38,674 nucleotides of DNA, from NCBI RefSeq assembly GCF_003265355.1, contig NZ_QFRW01000070.1, positions 5,643-44,316 of the forward strand, read 5' to 3'. Made by a program: the position numbers and the translations under genes. The notes beneath the pieces are model-generated. The model saw only the letters and a list, made by a program, of their open reading frames with translations, searched no databases and had not been told where the DNA came from. Of this stretch, positions 21,928 to 30,776 are shown one piece after another. Positions within the stretch are counted from its first letter, which is position 1; the number at the start of each line of letters is the position of its first letter. This DNA comes from Glycomyces dulcitolivorans. GTDB lineage: Bacteria; Actinomycetota; Actinomycetes; Mycobacteriales; Micromonosporaceae.

Positions 21928-23618
21928 TTCGCCTCCTCGTTCTCGTCCTGGCGGTCCCGGTCCGGGAACAGGCCCGGCGGGCGGCCGTTGCCGTCCCAGT
22001 TCAGGAGGTTGAAGCGGCGGGTCGGGCCCGAGTGCCCGTCGCTGGTCTGGCGGTCGCGGAGGGCGTGGAACGTCTCCACTGTGGCTGCTTCGGGCCGGCC
22101 GGAGGCCTCGCCGAAGGGGACGTTCCCTCCCATGCCGCCCATGCCCGGGCCGCCCTCGAAGTCGAGGCTGCACCCGATCTCTTCGATTACACCGCGGTCG
22201 GCCTCGTCGACGCCGTATGCGGTCGGGATGACGTACCTGTCTTCGTACTTGGCTATGGCGAGCAGGCGGTACATCGACTCGATCTCCTCTCCGGTCATGC
22301 CTGCCGATTGGGCAATGGACTCGTCCTTCTCTTGGCCCAAGTTGATTCGGCGCATGTACGCGCGCATCGCCGCTAGCTTCGCGAGCACGCGCTTCACCGG
22401 GGCCGGGTCGCCCGCGGTGAACAGTTCCGCGAGGTACTCGACCGGGATACGCAGGGTGTCGATGGCCGCGAACAGGTTCGAGGCGTCCTCGCCGTCGTGG
22501 CCGGTCTCGCTGAGCGCGTCGACCACCGGCGAGAGCGGCGGGATGTACCAGACCATCGGCATCGTCCGGTACTCCGGATGCAGCGGCAAAGCGACCTTGA
22601 AGTGCTTGGCCAGCTTGAACACCGGGGAGCGGCGCGCGGAGTCGAGCCAGCGCTCGGGGATGCCGTCCCGGATCGCGGCGGCCTGGACGTCGGGGTCGTC
22701 GGGGTCGAGGAAGACGTCGAGTTGGGCTTCGTAGAGGTCCTTCTCGTCCTTGACTGCCGCGGCTTTGCCGACCCGTTCGACGTCGTAGAGCACCACGCCC
22801 AGGTAGCGGAGCCTGCCCACGCAGGTCTCGGAGCAGACCGTGGGCAGGCCGACCTCGACACGCGGGTAGCAGAGCGTGCACTTCTCGGCCTTGCCGGTCT
22901 TGTGGTTGAAGTAGACCTTCTTGTACGGGCAACCGGTGACGCACATACGCCAGCCGCGGCACTTGTCCTGGTCCACAAGGACGATGCCGTCCTCGGCGCG
23001 CTTGTACATGGCGCCGCTCGGACATGAGGCGACGCAGGACGGGTTGAGGCAGTGCTCGCAGATGCGCGGCAGGTAGAACATGAACGACTGCTCGTACTCG
23101 AAGCGGACCTTGTCGCCGATCTTCTGGACGATCGGGTCGCGGGAGGCGAGCTCCTCGCCGCCGGCGAGATCGTCGTCCCAGTTGGCGGACCACTTGATCT
23201 GCATGGGTTCGCCGGTGATGAGCGAGCGCGGGCGGGCGCCGGGGATGTCGTCGCCGAGCGGGGCGGTGATGAGGTGCTCGTAGTCGTACGTCCAGGGCTC
23301 GTAGTAGTCCTGGATGGCGGGCATCTTGGGGTTGGCGAAGATCGTGGCGAGCTTCTTGAGGCGGCCGCCGGCGCGGGGCTTGAGACGTCCTGCGGCCGTT
23401 CGCTTCCAGCCGCCCTGCCAGCGCTCCTGGTCCTCGTGGCGGCGCGGGTAGCCCTGGCCGGGGCGGGTCTCGACGTTGTTGAACCAGGCGTATTCGACGC
23501 CGGAGCGGTTGGTCCACGCCTGCTTGCAGGTGACGGAGCAGGTGTGGCAGCCGATGCACTTGTCGAGGTTCATGACCATGGCGACCTGGGCCATGACCTT
23601 GCCGATACGCCCTGCCAT
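21924..23618 (-). CDS. narH: Respiratory nitrate reductase beta subunit (Fe-S)
   Basis: This 564-residue iron-sulfur subunit conducts electrons from the NarI hemes to NarG. It has four cysteine clusters. The first is C21, C24, C27 and C31 in CIGCHTCSVTC. The second is CEHCLNPSCVASCP. The third is CRGWRMCVTGCP, where Trp replaces one Cys, the mark of the 3Fe-4S site. The fourth is CTLCYPR with the later CSETC. The C-terminal NarH-specific region is present and the length is close to normal. The ATG at 23618 overlaps the narG TGA by one base each way (ATGA). The frame is open upstream within narG, but only as an antisense-type shadow. Confidence 0.96.
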   Translation of the reverse strand: MAGRIGKVMAQVAMVMNLDKCIGCHTCSVTCKQAWTNRSGVEYAWFNNVETRPGQGYPRRHEDQERWQGGWKRTAAGRLKPRAGGRLKKLATIFANPKMPAIQDYYEPWTYDYEHLITAPLGDDIPGARPRSLITGEPMQIKWSANWDDDLAGGEELASRDPIVQKIGDKVRFEYEQSFMFYLPRICEHCLNPSCVASCPSGAMYKRAEDGIVLVDQDKCRGWRMCVTGCPYKKVYFNHKTGKAEKCTLCYPRVEVGLPTVCSETCVGRLRYLGVVLYDVERVGKAAAVKDEKDLYEAQLDVFLDPDDPDVQAAAIRDGIPERWLDSARRSPVFKLAKHFKVALPLHPEYRTMPMVWYIPPLSPVVDALSETGHDGEDASNLFAAIDTLRIPVEYLAELFTAGDPAPVKRVLAKLAAMRAYMRRINLGQEKDESIAQSAGMTGEEIESMYRLLAIAKYEDRYVIPTAYGVDEADRGVIEEIGCSLDFEGGPGMGGMGGNVPFGEASGRPEAATVETFHALRDRQTSDGHSGPTRRFNLLNWDGNGRPPGLFPDRDRQDENEEAK

Positions 23619-26600
23619 CAGTACGTGACCTCGGTTCTGCGCTTGCGTACGACGGTGACTTCGTCGCGCTGGTTGCCGGTGGGGCCGATGTAGTTGAACG
23701 CGTAGGAGAACTGGGCGTACCCGCCGATGAGGTGGGTGGGCTTGACGAGGAGGCGGGTGAGGGAGTTGTGGATGCCGCCGCGCTTGCCGGTCGTTTCGGT
23801 TTTCGGGACGTCGACCACGCGCTCCTGGGCGTGGTACATGTAGACGGTCCCTTGTGGCATGCGGTGGGAGACGACGAGTCGGGCGGCGACGACGCCGTTG
23901 CGGTTGACGGCCTCGACCCAGTCGTTGTCGTTGGCGCCGATGGCGTCGGCGTCGGCGGGGCTCATCCAGATGGTGGGGCCGCCGCGCGAGAGCGTGAGCA
24001 TGAGCAGGTTGTCCTGGTATTCGGAGTGGATGGACCACTTCGAGTGCGGCGTCAGGTATCTGACGGCGACCGCGCGTTCCCCGGTCGGCCCGATCTCGGG
24101 TTCGCCGAAGAGGGCGGCCATGTTCAGCGGCGGCCGGTAGACGGGGAGGGCTTCGCCGAACTCGTGCATCCAGTCGTGGTCGACATAGAAGTGCATGCGG
24201 CCGGTGAGGGTGTGCCAGGGCTTGTCGTGTTCGAGGTTGATGGTGAACGGCGAGTACCTGCGGTCGTGGGCCTCCTTGCCGGACCATTCGGGGCTGGCGC
24301 CGACCGGGGTGGGGCCGTGCTGGGCGTCGGAGAAGACGACGCGGCGCTCTGCGGCGCCGTGGATCAGTTCGGAGAAGTCGGTGCCGGTGCGAGCGGCGAG
24401 GCGTTCGAAGCCTTGGGCCGCAAGGCGGCCGTTGCTGGTGCCGGAGAGGGCGAGGATCATCTCGCAGACCTTGACGTCGGTGTCGATGAGCGGGCGGCCC
24501 GCGGCGGGGCCGTCGACGGCGGTGCCGTTCCTGGTTGCGAGCCAGTCGATCTCGACGTCGGGGGTGAACGAGACGCCCTTGACGGGGAGGCCCTTGGCCT
24601 CGGCGAGGGGTCCGAGTGCGGCCATCTTCGCGGCGACGGCGGGGTAGTCGCGTTCGACGGCGATGATCGCGGGCATGGTCTTGCCCGGGACCGGTTGCAC
24701 GCCTTCGGTTCTCCAGTCGGGGGCGGTGCCGCCGGGCTGGGCGAGTTCGCCGGGGGTGTCGTGCTGGTGCGGGGCGGCGACGAGGTCGACGGCGACGCCG
24801 AGGTGGTCCGCGGCGAGTTCGGAGAAGCGGCGGGCGAGGGCGTGGAACGCCTCGAAGTCGGTGCGCGCCTGCCAGGGCGGGTCGATCGCGGGCGAGAACG
24901 CGTGCACGTACGGGTGCATGTCGGTGGTCGACAGGTCGTGCTTCTCGTACCAGGTCGCGGCCGGGAGCACGATGTCGGAGAGCAGGGTCGTGGAGGTCAT
25001 GCGGAAGTCGAGCGACAGCAGCAGGTCGAGCTTCCCCTGCGGGACTTGGGCGTGCCAGACGACGTCGTCGGGGCGGTGCTCGCGCCGGGCCTCCTCGCCC
25101 TGGACGGAGTTCTGGGTTCCCAAGAGGTGCTTGAGGAAGTACTCGTCGCCTTTCGCGGAGGACCCGAACAGGTTGGCGCGCCACACGGTCAGGATGCGCG
25201 GCCAGTTCTCGGGGGCGTCGGGGTCCTCGGCGGCGAAGCGGAGTTCGCCGGAGGCGAGCTCGCGGGCGATGTAGTGGCCCGGTTCGAGACCGGACTCGCG
25301 GGCCTCCTGCGCGAGGAGGAGCGGGTTGCGGTCGAAGGTCGGGTACGAGGGCATCCAGCCCATGCGCGCGGAGGCGGCGACGAGGTCGGCGGTGTGCCTG
25401 CCCGCCAAGCGGTTCGCGCCGGTCGCGGACAGGAGCGCGTCGGCGTCGTACGTGTCGTAGCGCCACTGGTCGGTGTGCAGGTACCAGTAGGGGGTCGCGG
25501 CCATGAAGCGCGCGGGGCGGGTCCAGTCCATCGCGGAGGCGTATGCGGCCCAACCGGTCTGGGTGCGGCACTTCTCCTGGCCGACGTAGTGGGCCCAGCC
25601 GCCGCCGTTCTTGCCCTGGCAGCCGGTGAGCAGCAGGAGCGTCAGGAACGCCCGGTACATGGTGTCGCCGTGGAACCACTGGTTGGTGCCCGCACCGAGC
25701 ACGATCATCGCCCGGCCGCCCGAATCCCTTGCGGTGGCGGCGAACTCGCGGGCGATGCGCGCGAGCCGGTCGGCCTTCACGGAGGTCACGGACTCGGCCC
25801 ATGCGGGCGTGCAGGGTTCGGTCGCGTCCTCGTAGCCGGTCGGCCAGCGCCCCGGCAGGCCCGGCCGCTCGACGCCGTACTGGGCCAGGAGCAGGTCGAA
25901 CACGGTCGTGACGAGGCGCCCTTCGATCCGGCGGACCGGGACGCCGCGAAGCAGCGCGTCGCCTTCGCCGTCGAAGCGCGGCAAGGCGATCGGCGCGGTC
26001 TCGCCGCCTTCCTCGTAAAGGGACAGCGCGGGCCGGACGCCTTGGAGGTCGAGGTTCCACTTGCCGAGGTCGTCCTCGTTCCAGCGGGTCCCGAGGGTCC
26101 CGTTGGGCGCCACGGCCTCCCCGGTGGCCTCGTCGAGGAGGACCGGCTTCCACTCCGCGTACGGCTCCTCCCCCGGCAGGGCGTCGCGCCGCAGGAACTT
26201 GCCGGGTACACAACCACCCTCCCGCTCCTCCAGTTCGACGAGAAACGGCAGGTCGGTGTACTTGCGCACGTACTCGTCAAAGGCGGCGGTGCGCTGCTCG
26301 ACGAAGTGCTCCTTGAGGATCACGTGGCCCATCGCCATCGCCAGCGCGCCGTCGGTCCCGGGATGCGGGGCCAGCCACTCGTCGGCGAACTTCGCGGCGT
26401 CGTTGTAGTCGGGGGCGACGGTGACGACCTTCTGGCCCCGGTAGCGGGCCTCGGCCATCCAGTGCGCGTCCGGGGTGCGCGTGACCGGCACGTTCGAACC
26501 CCACAGCATCAGGTACGCCGCGTCCCACCAGTCGCCGGACTCGGGCACGTCGGTCTGGTCGCCGAACACCTGCGGCGAGGCGACCGGCAGGTCGGCGTAC

Positions 26601-27280
26601 CAGTCGTAGAACGACAGCATCGACCCGCCGAGGAGGTTCACGAACCGGGCGCCGACACCGTGCGAGACCTGCGACATCGCCGGGATCGGGCTGAAGCCGG
26701 CGATCCGGTCGGGCCCGTAGGCGCCGATGGTGTGGACGTGCGCGGCCGCGGCGATCTCGACGGCCTCGTCCCAGGTGATGCGCACGAGCCCGCCCTTGCC
26801 GCGCGCCGACTGGTACCGGCGGCGCTTCTCGGGATCGGTGGTGACCTCGGCCCACGCGGCGACCGGGTCCCCCAGGCGCGCTTTGGCTTCGCGGAACATC
26901 TCGATGAGGACGCCGCGCCCGTACGGGTAGCGCACCCGCGTGGGCGAGTACGTGTACCAGGAGAACGCCGCGCCCCTCGGGCACCCGCGCGGCTCGTACT
27001 CGGGCCGGTCGGGGCCCACCGACGGGTAGTCGGTCGCCTGGGTCTCCCAGGTGATGATGCCGTCCTTGACGTACACGTTCCACGAGCACGAGCCCGTGCA
27101 GTTGACGCCGTGCGTGGAGCGGACGACCTTGTCGTGGGACCAGCGGTCGCGGTAGAACACGTCCCCCTCGCGCCCGCCCTCCTTGAAGACCGCGCGCAGG
27201 TCACCGGTGGCCTTGGAGCGGGTGAGGTGCACGCCGGTGGACAGCAGCAGGGCCGAGGCGGGTCGGTCGGAACGGGCCAC
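23618..27280 (-). CDS. narG: Respiratory nitrate reductase alpha subunit (Mo-bisMGD)
   Basis: This 1220-residue catalytic subunit reduces nitrate to nitrite with bis-MGD molybdenum on the cytoplasmic side of the membrane. The FS0 cluster ligands H57, C61, C65 and C100 lie in STHGVNCTGSCSW and RGCPRGAAF. The likely Mo ligand is D226 in SFYDWYADLP, equivalent to E. coli Asp222. The length is normal for NarG. There is no Tat signal, as usual for the cytoplasm-facing enzyme. The GTG start at 27280 has GGGAGC upstream. It is the first gene of narGHJI and is divergent from narK across 126 nt. No narXL or fnr gene is in the window. I saw no clear FNR dyad in the spacer. Confidence 0.97.
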   Translation of the reverse strand: MARSDRPASALLLSTGVHLTRSKATGDLRAVFKEGGREGDVFYRDRWSHDKVVRSTHGVNCTGSCSWNVYVKDGIITWETQATDYPSVGPDRPEYEPRGCPRGAAFSWYTYSPTRVRYPYGRGVLIEMFREAKARLGDPVAAWAEVTTDPEKRRRYQSARGKGGLVRITWDEAVEIAAAAHVHTIGAYGPDRIAGFSPIPAMSQVSHGVGARFVNLLGGSMLSFYDWYADLPVASPQVFGDQTDVPESGDWWDAAYLMLWGSNVPVTRTPDAHWMAEARYRGQKVVTVAPDYNDAAKFADEWLAPHPGTDGALAMAMGHVILKEHFVEQRTAAFDEYVRKYTDLPFLVELEEREGGCVPGKFLRRDALPGEEPYAEWKPVLLDEATGEAVAPNGTLGTRWNEDDLGKWNLDLQGVRPALSLYEEGGETAPIALPRFDGEGDALLRGVPVRRIEGRLVTTVFDLLLAQYGVERPGLPGRWPTGYEDATEPCTPAWAESVTSVKADRLARIAREFAATARDSGGRAMIVLGAGTNQWFHGDTMYRAFLTLLLLTGCQGKNGGGWAHYVGQEKCRTQTGWAAYASAMDWTRPARFMAATPYWYLHTDQWRYDTYDADALLSATGANRLAGRHTADLVAASARMGWMPSYPTFDRNPLLLAQEARESGLEPGHYIARELASGELRFAAEDPDAPENWPRILTVWRANLFGSSAKGDEYFLKHLLGTQNSVQGEEARREHRPDDVVWHAQVPQGKLDLLLSLDFRMTSTTLLSDIVLPAATWYEKHDLSTTDMHPYVHAFSPAIDPPWQARTDFEAFHALARRFSELAADHLGVAVDLVAAPHQHDTPGELAQPGGTAPDWRTEGVQPVPGKTMPAIIAVERDYPAVAAKMAALGPLAEAKGLPVKGVSFTPDVEIDWLATRNGTAVDGPAAGRPLIDTDVKVCEMILALSGTSNGRLAAQGFERLAARTGTDFSELIHGAAERRVVFSDAQHGPTPVGASPEWSGKEAHDRRYSPFTINLEHDKPWHTLTGRMHFYVDHDWMHEFGEALPVYRPPLNMAALFGEPEIGPTGERAVAVRYLTPHSKWSIHSEYQDNLLMLTLSRGGPTIWMSPADADAIGANDNDWVEAVNRNGVVAARLVVSHRMPQGTVYMYHAQERVVDVPKTETTGKRGGIHNSLTRLLVKPTHLIGGYAQFSYAFNYIGPTGNQRDEVTVVRKRRTEVTY

Positions 27281-27351
27281 GCGGGCGCTCCCTTCGGGCG
27301 GGACTCGCGCCCAGGTTAGGCGCTTTGGCCGTTCCGAAGAGGACGAATCGG

Positions 27352-27357
27352 CATACT
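27352..27357 (+). promoter_or_regulatory. -10 element for narK
   Basis: CATACT resembles a -10 hexamer. It would start transcription near 27364 and leave a leader of about 43 nt carrying a GGGAGGGGGA ribosome site before the ATG at 27407. An in-frame ATG at 27359 lies too close to this element to be in the mRNA. Confidence 0.35.
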
Positions 27358-27406
27358 GATGCGGACCGACGGGGGACGGCGCCGGGGGCGCCGGGAGGGG
27401 GACGTG

Positions 27407-28597
27407 ATGGGAGCTGCCGCAACGGTGCAGCGCGGGGCGGGGAGGAACCTGGCGCTCGCGACCGCCGCGTTCGCGCTGACGTTCTGGGCGTGGAACCTCA
27501 TCGGGCCGCTGTCGAAGACCTACGCCGACGACCTCGACCTGAACCCGACGCAGACGTCGGTGCTGGTGGCGTTCCCGGTGCTGGTCGGCGCGGTCGGGCG
27601 CATTCCCGCGGGCATCCTCACCGACCGGTTCGGCGGCCGGACCATGCTGACGGCGGCGTGCTTCGTGTCGATCGTCCCGGTGTTCCTCGTCGGGCTCTCA
27701 GGGAGCTCGTACGCGGCGCTGCTCGCCTCCGGGTTCCTGCTGGGCCTGGCGGGCACGTCGTTCGCGGTCGGCATCCCGTTCGTCAACGCCTGGTACCCGC
27801 CCGCGCGGCGCGGCTTCGCCACGGGCGTCTTCGGCGCCGGCATGGGCGGCACCGCGCTGTCGGCGTTCCTCACCCCGCGCCTGGTCGACGGGATGGGGCT
27901 GCTGCCGACGCACCTGGTCATGTGCGCCGCGCTCGCGGCCATGGGCCTGGTGTGCTGGGGCTTCGTGCGCAACGCGCCGCAATGGGAGCCGAGCACCGAG
28001 CCCGCGCTGCCGCGCCTCAAGGCGGTCATGCGGCTCAAGGTCACCTGGCAGATGTCGCTGCTGTACGCGGTCGCGTTCGGCGGCTTCGTCGCGTTCTCGA
28101 CCTACCTGCCGACGATGCTGGTGAGCGCGTACGACCTCGCGCAGACCGACGCGGGCCTGCGCACCGCCGGGTTCAGCCTCGCCGCCGTGATCGCGCGCCC
28201 GGCCGGCGGCATCCTCTCGGACCGGGTGGGGCCGTTGAAGGTGTGCCTGACGTCGTTCTTCGGGGCCGCGGCCATGGCGGTCATCCTGTCGTTCCAGCCG
28301 CCCCTCGAAGTCCCGGCGGGCATGGCGTTCGTCGTCATGGCCCTGTTCCTGGGCCTGGGCACCGGCGGCGTGTTCGCGCTGGTCGCCGAAAAGGTGGAGC
28401 CCGCGCGCGTCGGCGGCGTCACCGGGATCGTCGGCGCCGCGGGCGGCCTCGGCGGGTACTTCCCGCCGCTGGTCATGGGCGCGGTCTACCAGGCGACCGG
28501 GTCGTACGCGATCGGCCTGCTGCTGTTGGCGGTGACGGCCCTGCTGGTCGGCGTGTTCACCCTCAAGGCGTTCCGCACGCCTGCGGTGCCCGCGTGA
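27407..28597 (+). CDS. narK: Nitrate/nitrite transporter (MFS, NarK family)
   Basis: This 396-residue major facilitator has 12 predicted transmembrane helices. It shows the nitrate/nitrite porter signatures: a Gly-rich FATGVFGAGMGGTALSAFL segment in helix 5 and GIVGAAGGLGGYFPPLVMG in helix 11, and an RIPAGILTDRFGGR loop after helix 2. It probably brings in nitrate or exchanges it for nitrite, supporting the divergent narGHJI reductase. I chose the ATG at 27407 for its strong ribosome site; 16 extra residues from 27359 would be unconserved and basic. A nested hairpin follows the stop. Confidence 0.93.
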   Translation: MGAAATVQRGAGRNLALATAAFALTFWAWNLIGPLSKTYADDLDLNPTQTSVLVAFPVLVGAVGRIPAGILTDRFGGRTMLTAACFVSIVPVFLVGLSGSSYAALLASGFLLGLAGTSFAVGIPFVNAWYPPARRGFATGVFGAGMGGTALSAFLTPRLVDGMGLLPTHLVMCAALAAMGLVCWGFVRNAPQWEPSTEPALPRLKAVMRLKVTWQMSLLYAVAFGGFVAFSTYLPTMLVSAYDLAQTDAGLRTAGFSLAAVIARPAGGILSDRVGPLKVCLTSFFGAAAMAVILSFQPPLEVPAGMAFVVMALFLGLGTGGVFALVAEKVEPARVGGVTGIVGAAGGLGGYFPPLVMGAVYQATGSYAIGLLLLAVTALLVGVFTLKAFRTPAVPA

Positions 28598-28615
28598 TTA
28601 CTTCTCGCGAATGAA

Positions 28616-28660
28616 GCGGGCCGGGCCGGAATCAGCCTCAAGCATGAGGAACCGGCCCGC
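28616..28660 (+). terminator. Nested stem-loop terminator after narK
   Basis: GCGGGCCGG (28616-28624) pairs with CCGGCCCGC (28652-28660). Inside the loop a second stem, CCTCA (28636-28640) with TGAGG (28645-28649), forms. It lies 18 nt past the narK stop and ends 10 nt before the -10 of the next gene. Confidence 0.65.
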
Positions 28661-28669
28661 GTTCGCACC

Positions 28670-28681
28670 TATGGTGAAGTC
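28670..28681 (+). promoter_or_regulatory. -10 element for a leaderless ABC transporter operon
   Basis: TATGGT (28670-28675) fits TANNNT and ends 6 nt (GAAGTC) before the ATG. No ribosome site is seen, so a leaderless transcript is likely. The -35 region lies in the narK terminator and is not recognisable. Confidence 0.5.
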
Positions 28682-29551
28682 ATGTTGGAAATCAAGGACC
28701 TGCACAAGCGGTTCGGCGACACCGTTGCCCTCGACGGGGTGTCGCTCACCGCCGCCCCGGGCGAAGTCGTCGGATTCGTCGGCGCCAACGGGGCCGGGAA
28801 GACCACCACCATGCGCATCGCCATGGGCGTGCTCGCCGCCGACTCCGGCGAGATCGTCTACAACGGAGCCCCCCTCGGCGTCGAGCAGCGCCGCCGCTTC
28901 GGCTACATGCCCTCCGAACGCGGCCTCTACCCCAAGATGAAGACCGGAGAGCAGGTCGCCTACTTCGGCGAACTGCACGGCATGACCAAGGCCGAGGCCA
29001 AGCGGTCGGCCGCCGAACTCCTGGAGCAGCTCAACCTCACCGACCGCATGGGCGACTTCGTCCAGGACCTCTCGCTGGGCAACCAGCAGCGCGTCCAGCT
29101 CGCGGTCTCCCTCGTCCACGACCCCGAGGTGCTCGTCCTCGACGAGCCGTTCTCCGGCCTCGACCCCCTCGCCGTCGACGTCATGGGCACCGCCCTCAAG
29201 GACCGCGCCGCCGCCGGCGCGCCCGTGATCTTCTCCAGCCACCAGCTCGACCTCATCGAGCGGCTCTGCGACTCCGTCGTCATCATCGGCAACGGCCGCA
29301 TCATCGCCTCCGGCACCGTCGAGGAGCTGAAGGACAAGGAGGTCAAGCAGCTGCGCATCAGCGTCGAGACCGCCGAGGACCTCACCGCCCGGTTCACCGG
29401 GACCGTCACCCGCGACGGCGACGACTACCTCATCGAGGACGGCGACGACCAGGAGGCGCTGCGCATCGCCGCCGCCGCCGGGCGCGTCACCCGCTTCGCC
29501 TACGACCAGCCGACCATCGCCGAGATCTTCCGAGAGGCCGTGACCCGATGA
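28682..29551 (+). CDS. ABC transporter ATP-binding protein (NatA-like)
   Basis: This 289-residue ATPase is of the type found in ABC-2 exporters. Walker A is GANGAGKTT (34-42). The signature is the variant LSLGNQQRVQLA in place of LSGGQ. Walker B is VLVLDEPFSGLDP, and the switch His is in IFSSHQLDLIERLCD. A DUF4162-type C-terminal domain follows. The LSLGNQQ signature and the partner's topology resemble NatAB sodium exporters, but the substrate is unknown. Its ATGA junction with the permease indicates a two-gene operon. A -10 placed 6 nt before the ATG is the only visible initiation signal. Confidence 0.92.
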   Translation: MLEIKDLHKRFGDTVALDGVSLTAAPGEVVGFVGANGAGKTTTMRIAMGVLAADSGEIVYNGAPLGVEQRRRFGYMPSERGLYPKMKTGEQVAYFGELHGMTKAEAKRSAAELLEQLNLTDRMGDFVQDLSLGNQQRVQLAVSLVHDPEVLVLDEPFSGLDPLAVDVMGTALKDRAAAGAPVIFSSHQLDLIERLCDSVVIIGNGRIIASGTVEELKDKEVKQLRISVETAEDLTARFTGTVTRDGDDYLIEDGDDQEALRIAAAAGRVTRFAYDQPTIAEIFREAVTR

Positions 29552-30723
29552 CCGAGAATTCGCGCCTCCGCGGGCTCATGCTCGTGGCCGGACGGGAGAT
29601 CCGCGTCCGCGGCCTGTCCAAGTCGAACCTCATCAGCCTCATCGTCACCGTCGTGATCGTCGGCATCCTCGCCGCGCTCCCCTCCCTCATCGGCGGCGAC
29701 GAGAGCGACGACAGGATCGGCCTCGCCGGGGACACCGCGCCCGCCATGCAGGCCCAGCTCGAAGCCATGGGCGGCTTCAACATCACCGTCTACGACACCA
29801 CCGCCGAAGCCGAGCAGGCCGTCGAGGACGAGACCGTCGACGCGGCCGTCGCCGACGGGTCCCTCTACAGCCTCAACGGGGTCGGCAACGAACTCGAAGT
29901 GAAGCTCGACGCCGCCTGGCAGACCGCCGCCGTCCAGACCAACCTCTCCCAGGCCGGCCTCACCGACCAGGAGATCGCCACCGCGCTCACCGTGCAGCCC
30001 TTGAAGTTCGAGACGCTGGAAGGGGACGGCGGCGTCAGCAGCATGCTCGACTACTTCACCGGCCTGATCATCTCCATCATCATGTTCATGATGCTCATGA
30101 CCCCCGTGCAGTACATCGCGATGGGCGTCGTCGAGGAGAAGTCCAGCCGCATCGTCGAGATCCTCCTGACCAGCCTCAAGCCCTGGCAGCTCCTGGGCGG
30201 CAAGGTCATCGGCCTCGGCGTGATCTCCCTGGTCAACCTGATCGCCATGGTCGCCGTCGGCCTCGGCGTCTCGGCCGCGACCGGGATGCTCTCGGACCTG
30301 CCCGAAGGCACCACCTCCGCTGCGATCTCCTCGATCGGCTGGTGGCTCATCGCGTTCGCGCTCTTCGGCACCCTCGCCGGCGGCGTCGGCTCGCTCGTGT
30401 CGCGCCAGGAGGAGTCCGGGTCGGTCCTGACCCCGCTCATCATGTCGCTGACGCTCAGCTACCTGGGCGCGATCTTCCTCCTGAACGCGCCGACCAGCAC
30501 GTTCGCGGAGGTCCTGTCGATCGTGCCGCCGTTCTCCGGCATCGCGATGCCCACCCGCATGGCGATCACCGAGGTCCCGGCCTGGCAGATCGGCCTCTCC
30601 GGCGTGCTGCTCGCGCTCGCCGCGGCCGGGGCGCTCGCGCTCGGCTCGCAGCTGTACAAGCGCAGCGTCCTGTACACCGGATCGCGCATGAAGCTCACCG
30701 AGGCGCTGCGCCGCGCGGCGTAG
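29548..30723 (+). CDS. ABC-2 type transporter permease (NatB-like)
   Basis: This 391-residue membrane protein is the partner of the ATPase just upstream. It has one N-terminal transmembrane helix (LISLIVTVVIVGILAALPSL) and a large extracytoplasmic domain of about 170 residues (about 50-170). Five or so further helices follow. It has the conserved MGVVEEKSSRIVEILLTSLKPWQLLGGKV loop of ABC-2/NatB permeases, which couples to the ATPase. It probably exports ions, drugs or lipids, and nothing in the sequence fixes the substrate. The start overlaps the upstream stop by 4 nt. A perfect hairpin lies 6 nt after the stop. Confidence 0.9.
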   Translation: MTENSRLRGLMLVAGREIRVRGLSKSNLISLIVTVVIVGILAALPSLIGGDESDDRIGLAGDTAPAMQAQLEAMGGFNITVYDTTAEAEQAVEDETVDAAVADGSLYSLNGVGNELEVKLDAAWQTAAVQTNLSQAGLTDQEIATALTVQPLKFETLEGDGGVSSMLDYFTGLIISIIMFMMLMTPVQYIAMGVVEEKSSRIVEILLTSLKPWQLLGGKVIGLGVISLVNLIAMVAVGLGVSAATGMLSDLPEGTTSAAISSIGWWLIAFALFGTLAGGVGSLVSRQEESGSVLTPLIMSLTLSYLGAIFLLNAPTSTFAEVLSIVPPFSGIAMPTRMAITEVPAWQIGLSGVLLALAAAGALALGSQLYKRSVLYTGSRMKLTEALRRAA

Positions 30724-30729
30724 CGAACG

Positions 30730-30767
30730 GCGAAGGGCCCGGGAGGAGACCCTCCCGGGCCCTTCGC
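30730..30767. terminator. Bidirectional terminator between the ABC operon and the purine permease
   Basis: A perfect 17-bp stem, GCGAAGGGCCCGGGAGG (30730-30746), pairs with 30751-30767 over an AGAC tetraloop. It lies between two convergent genes. Its outer arms (GCGAAGG and CCTTCGC) are the same as those of the terminator at 6556-6594. Confidence 0.88.
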
Positions 30768-30776
30768 GTTGTGCGC

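Noticed and set aside
21924-26213. A 1429-codon frame containing narH with a long N-terminal extension
   Set aside because: The extension lies within narG and is Arg/Pro-rich. The ATG at 23618 gives a normal NarH N-terminus and overlaps the narG stop.
23732-27319. A 1195-codon open frame on the plus strand opposite narG
   Set aside because: It is a GC-skew shadow of narG, rich in Gly/Ala/Asp/Val with no motif. narG has all catalytic ligands.
27359-27406. ATG start at 27359 for narK
   Set aside because: It directly abuts the -10 element and lacks a ribosome site. The ATG at 27407 has a strong one.
27281-27406. FNR/Crp or NarL site between narG and narK
   Set aside because: No TTGAT-N4-ATCAA or TGTGA-type dyad is present. 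Only GC-rich short inverted repeats occur, which are frequent by chance.
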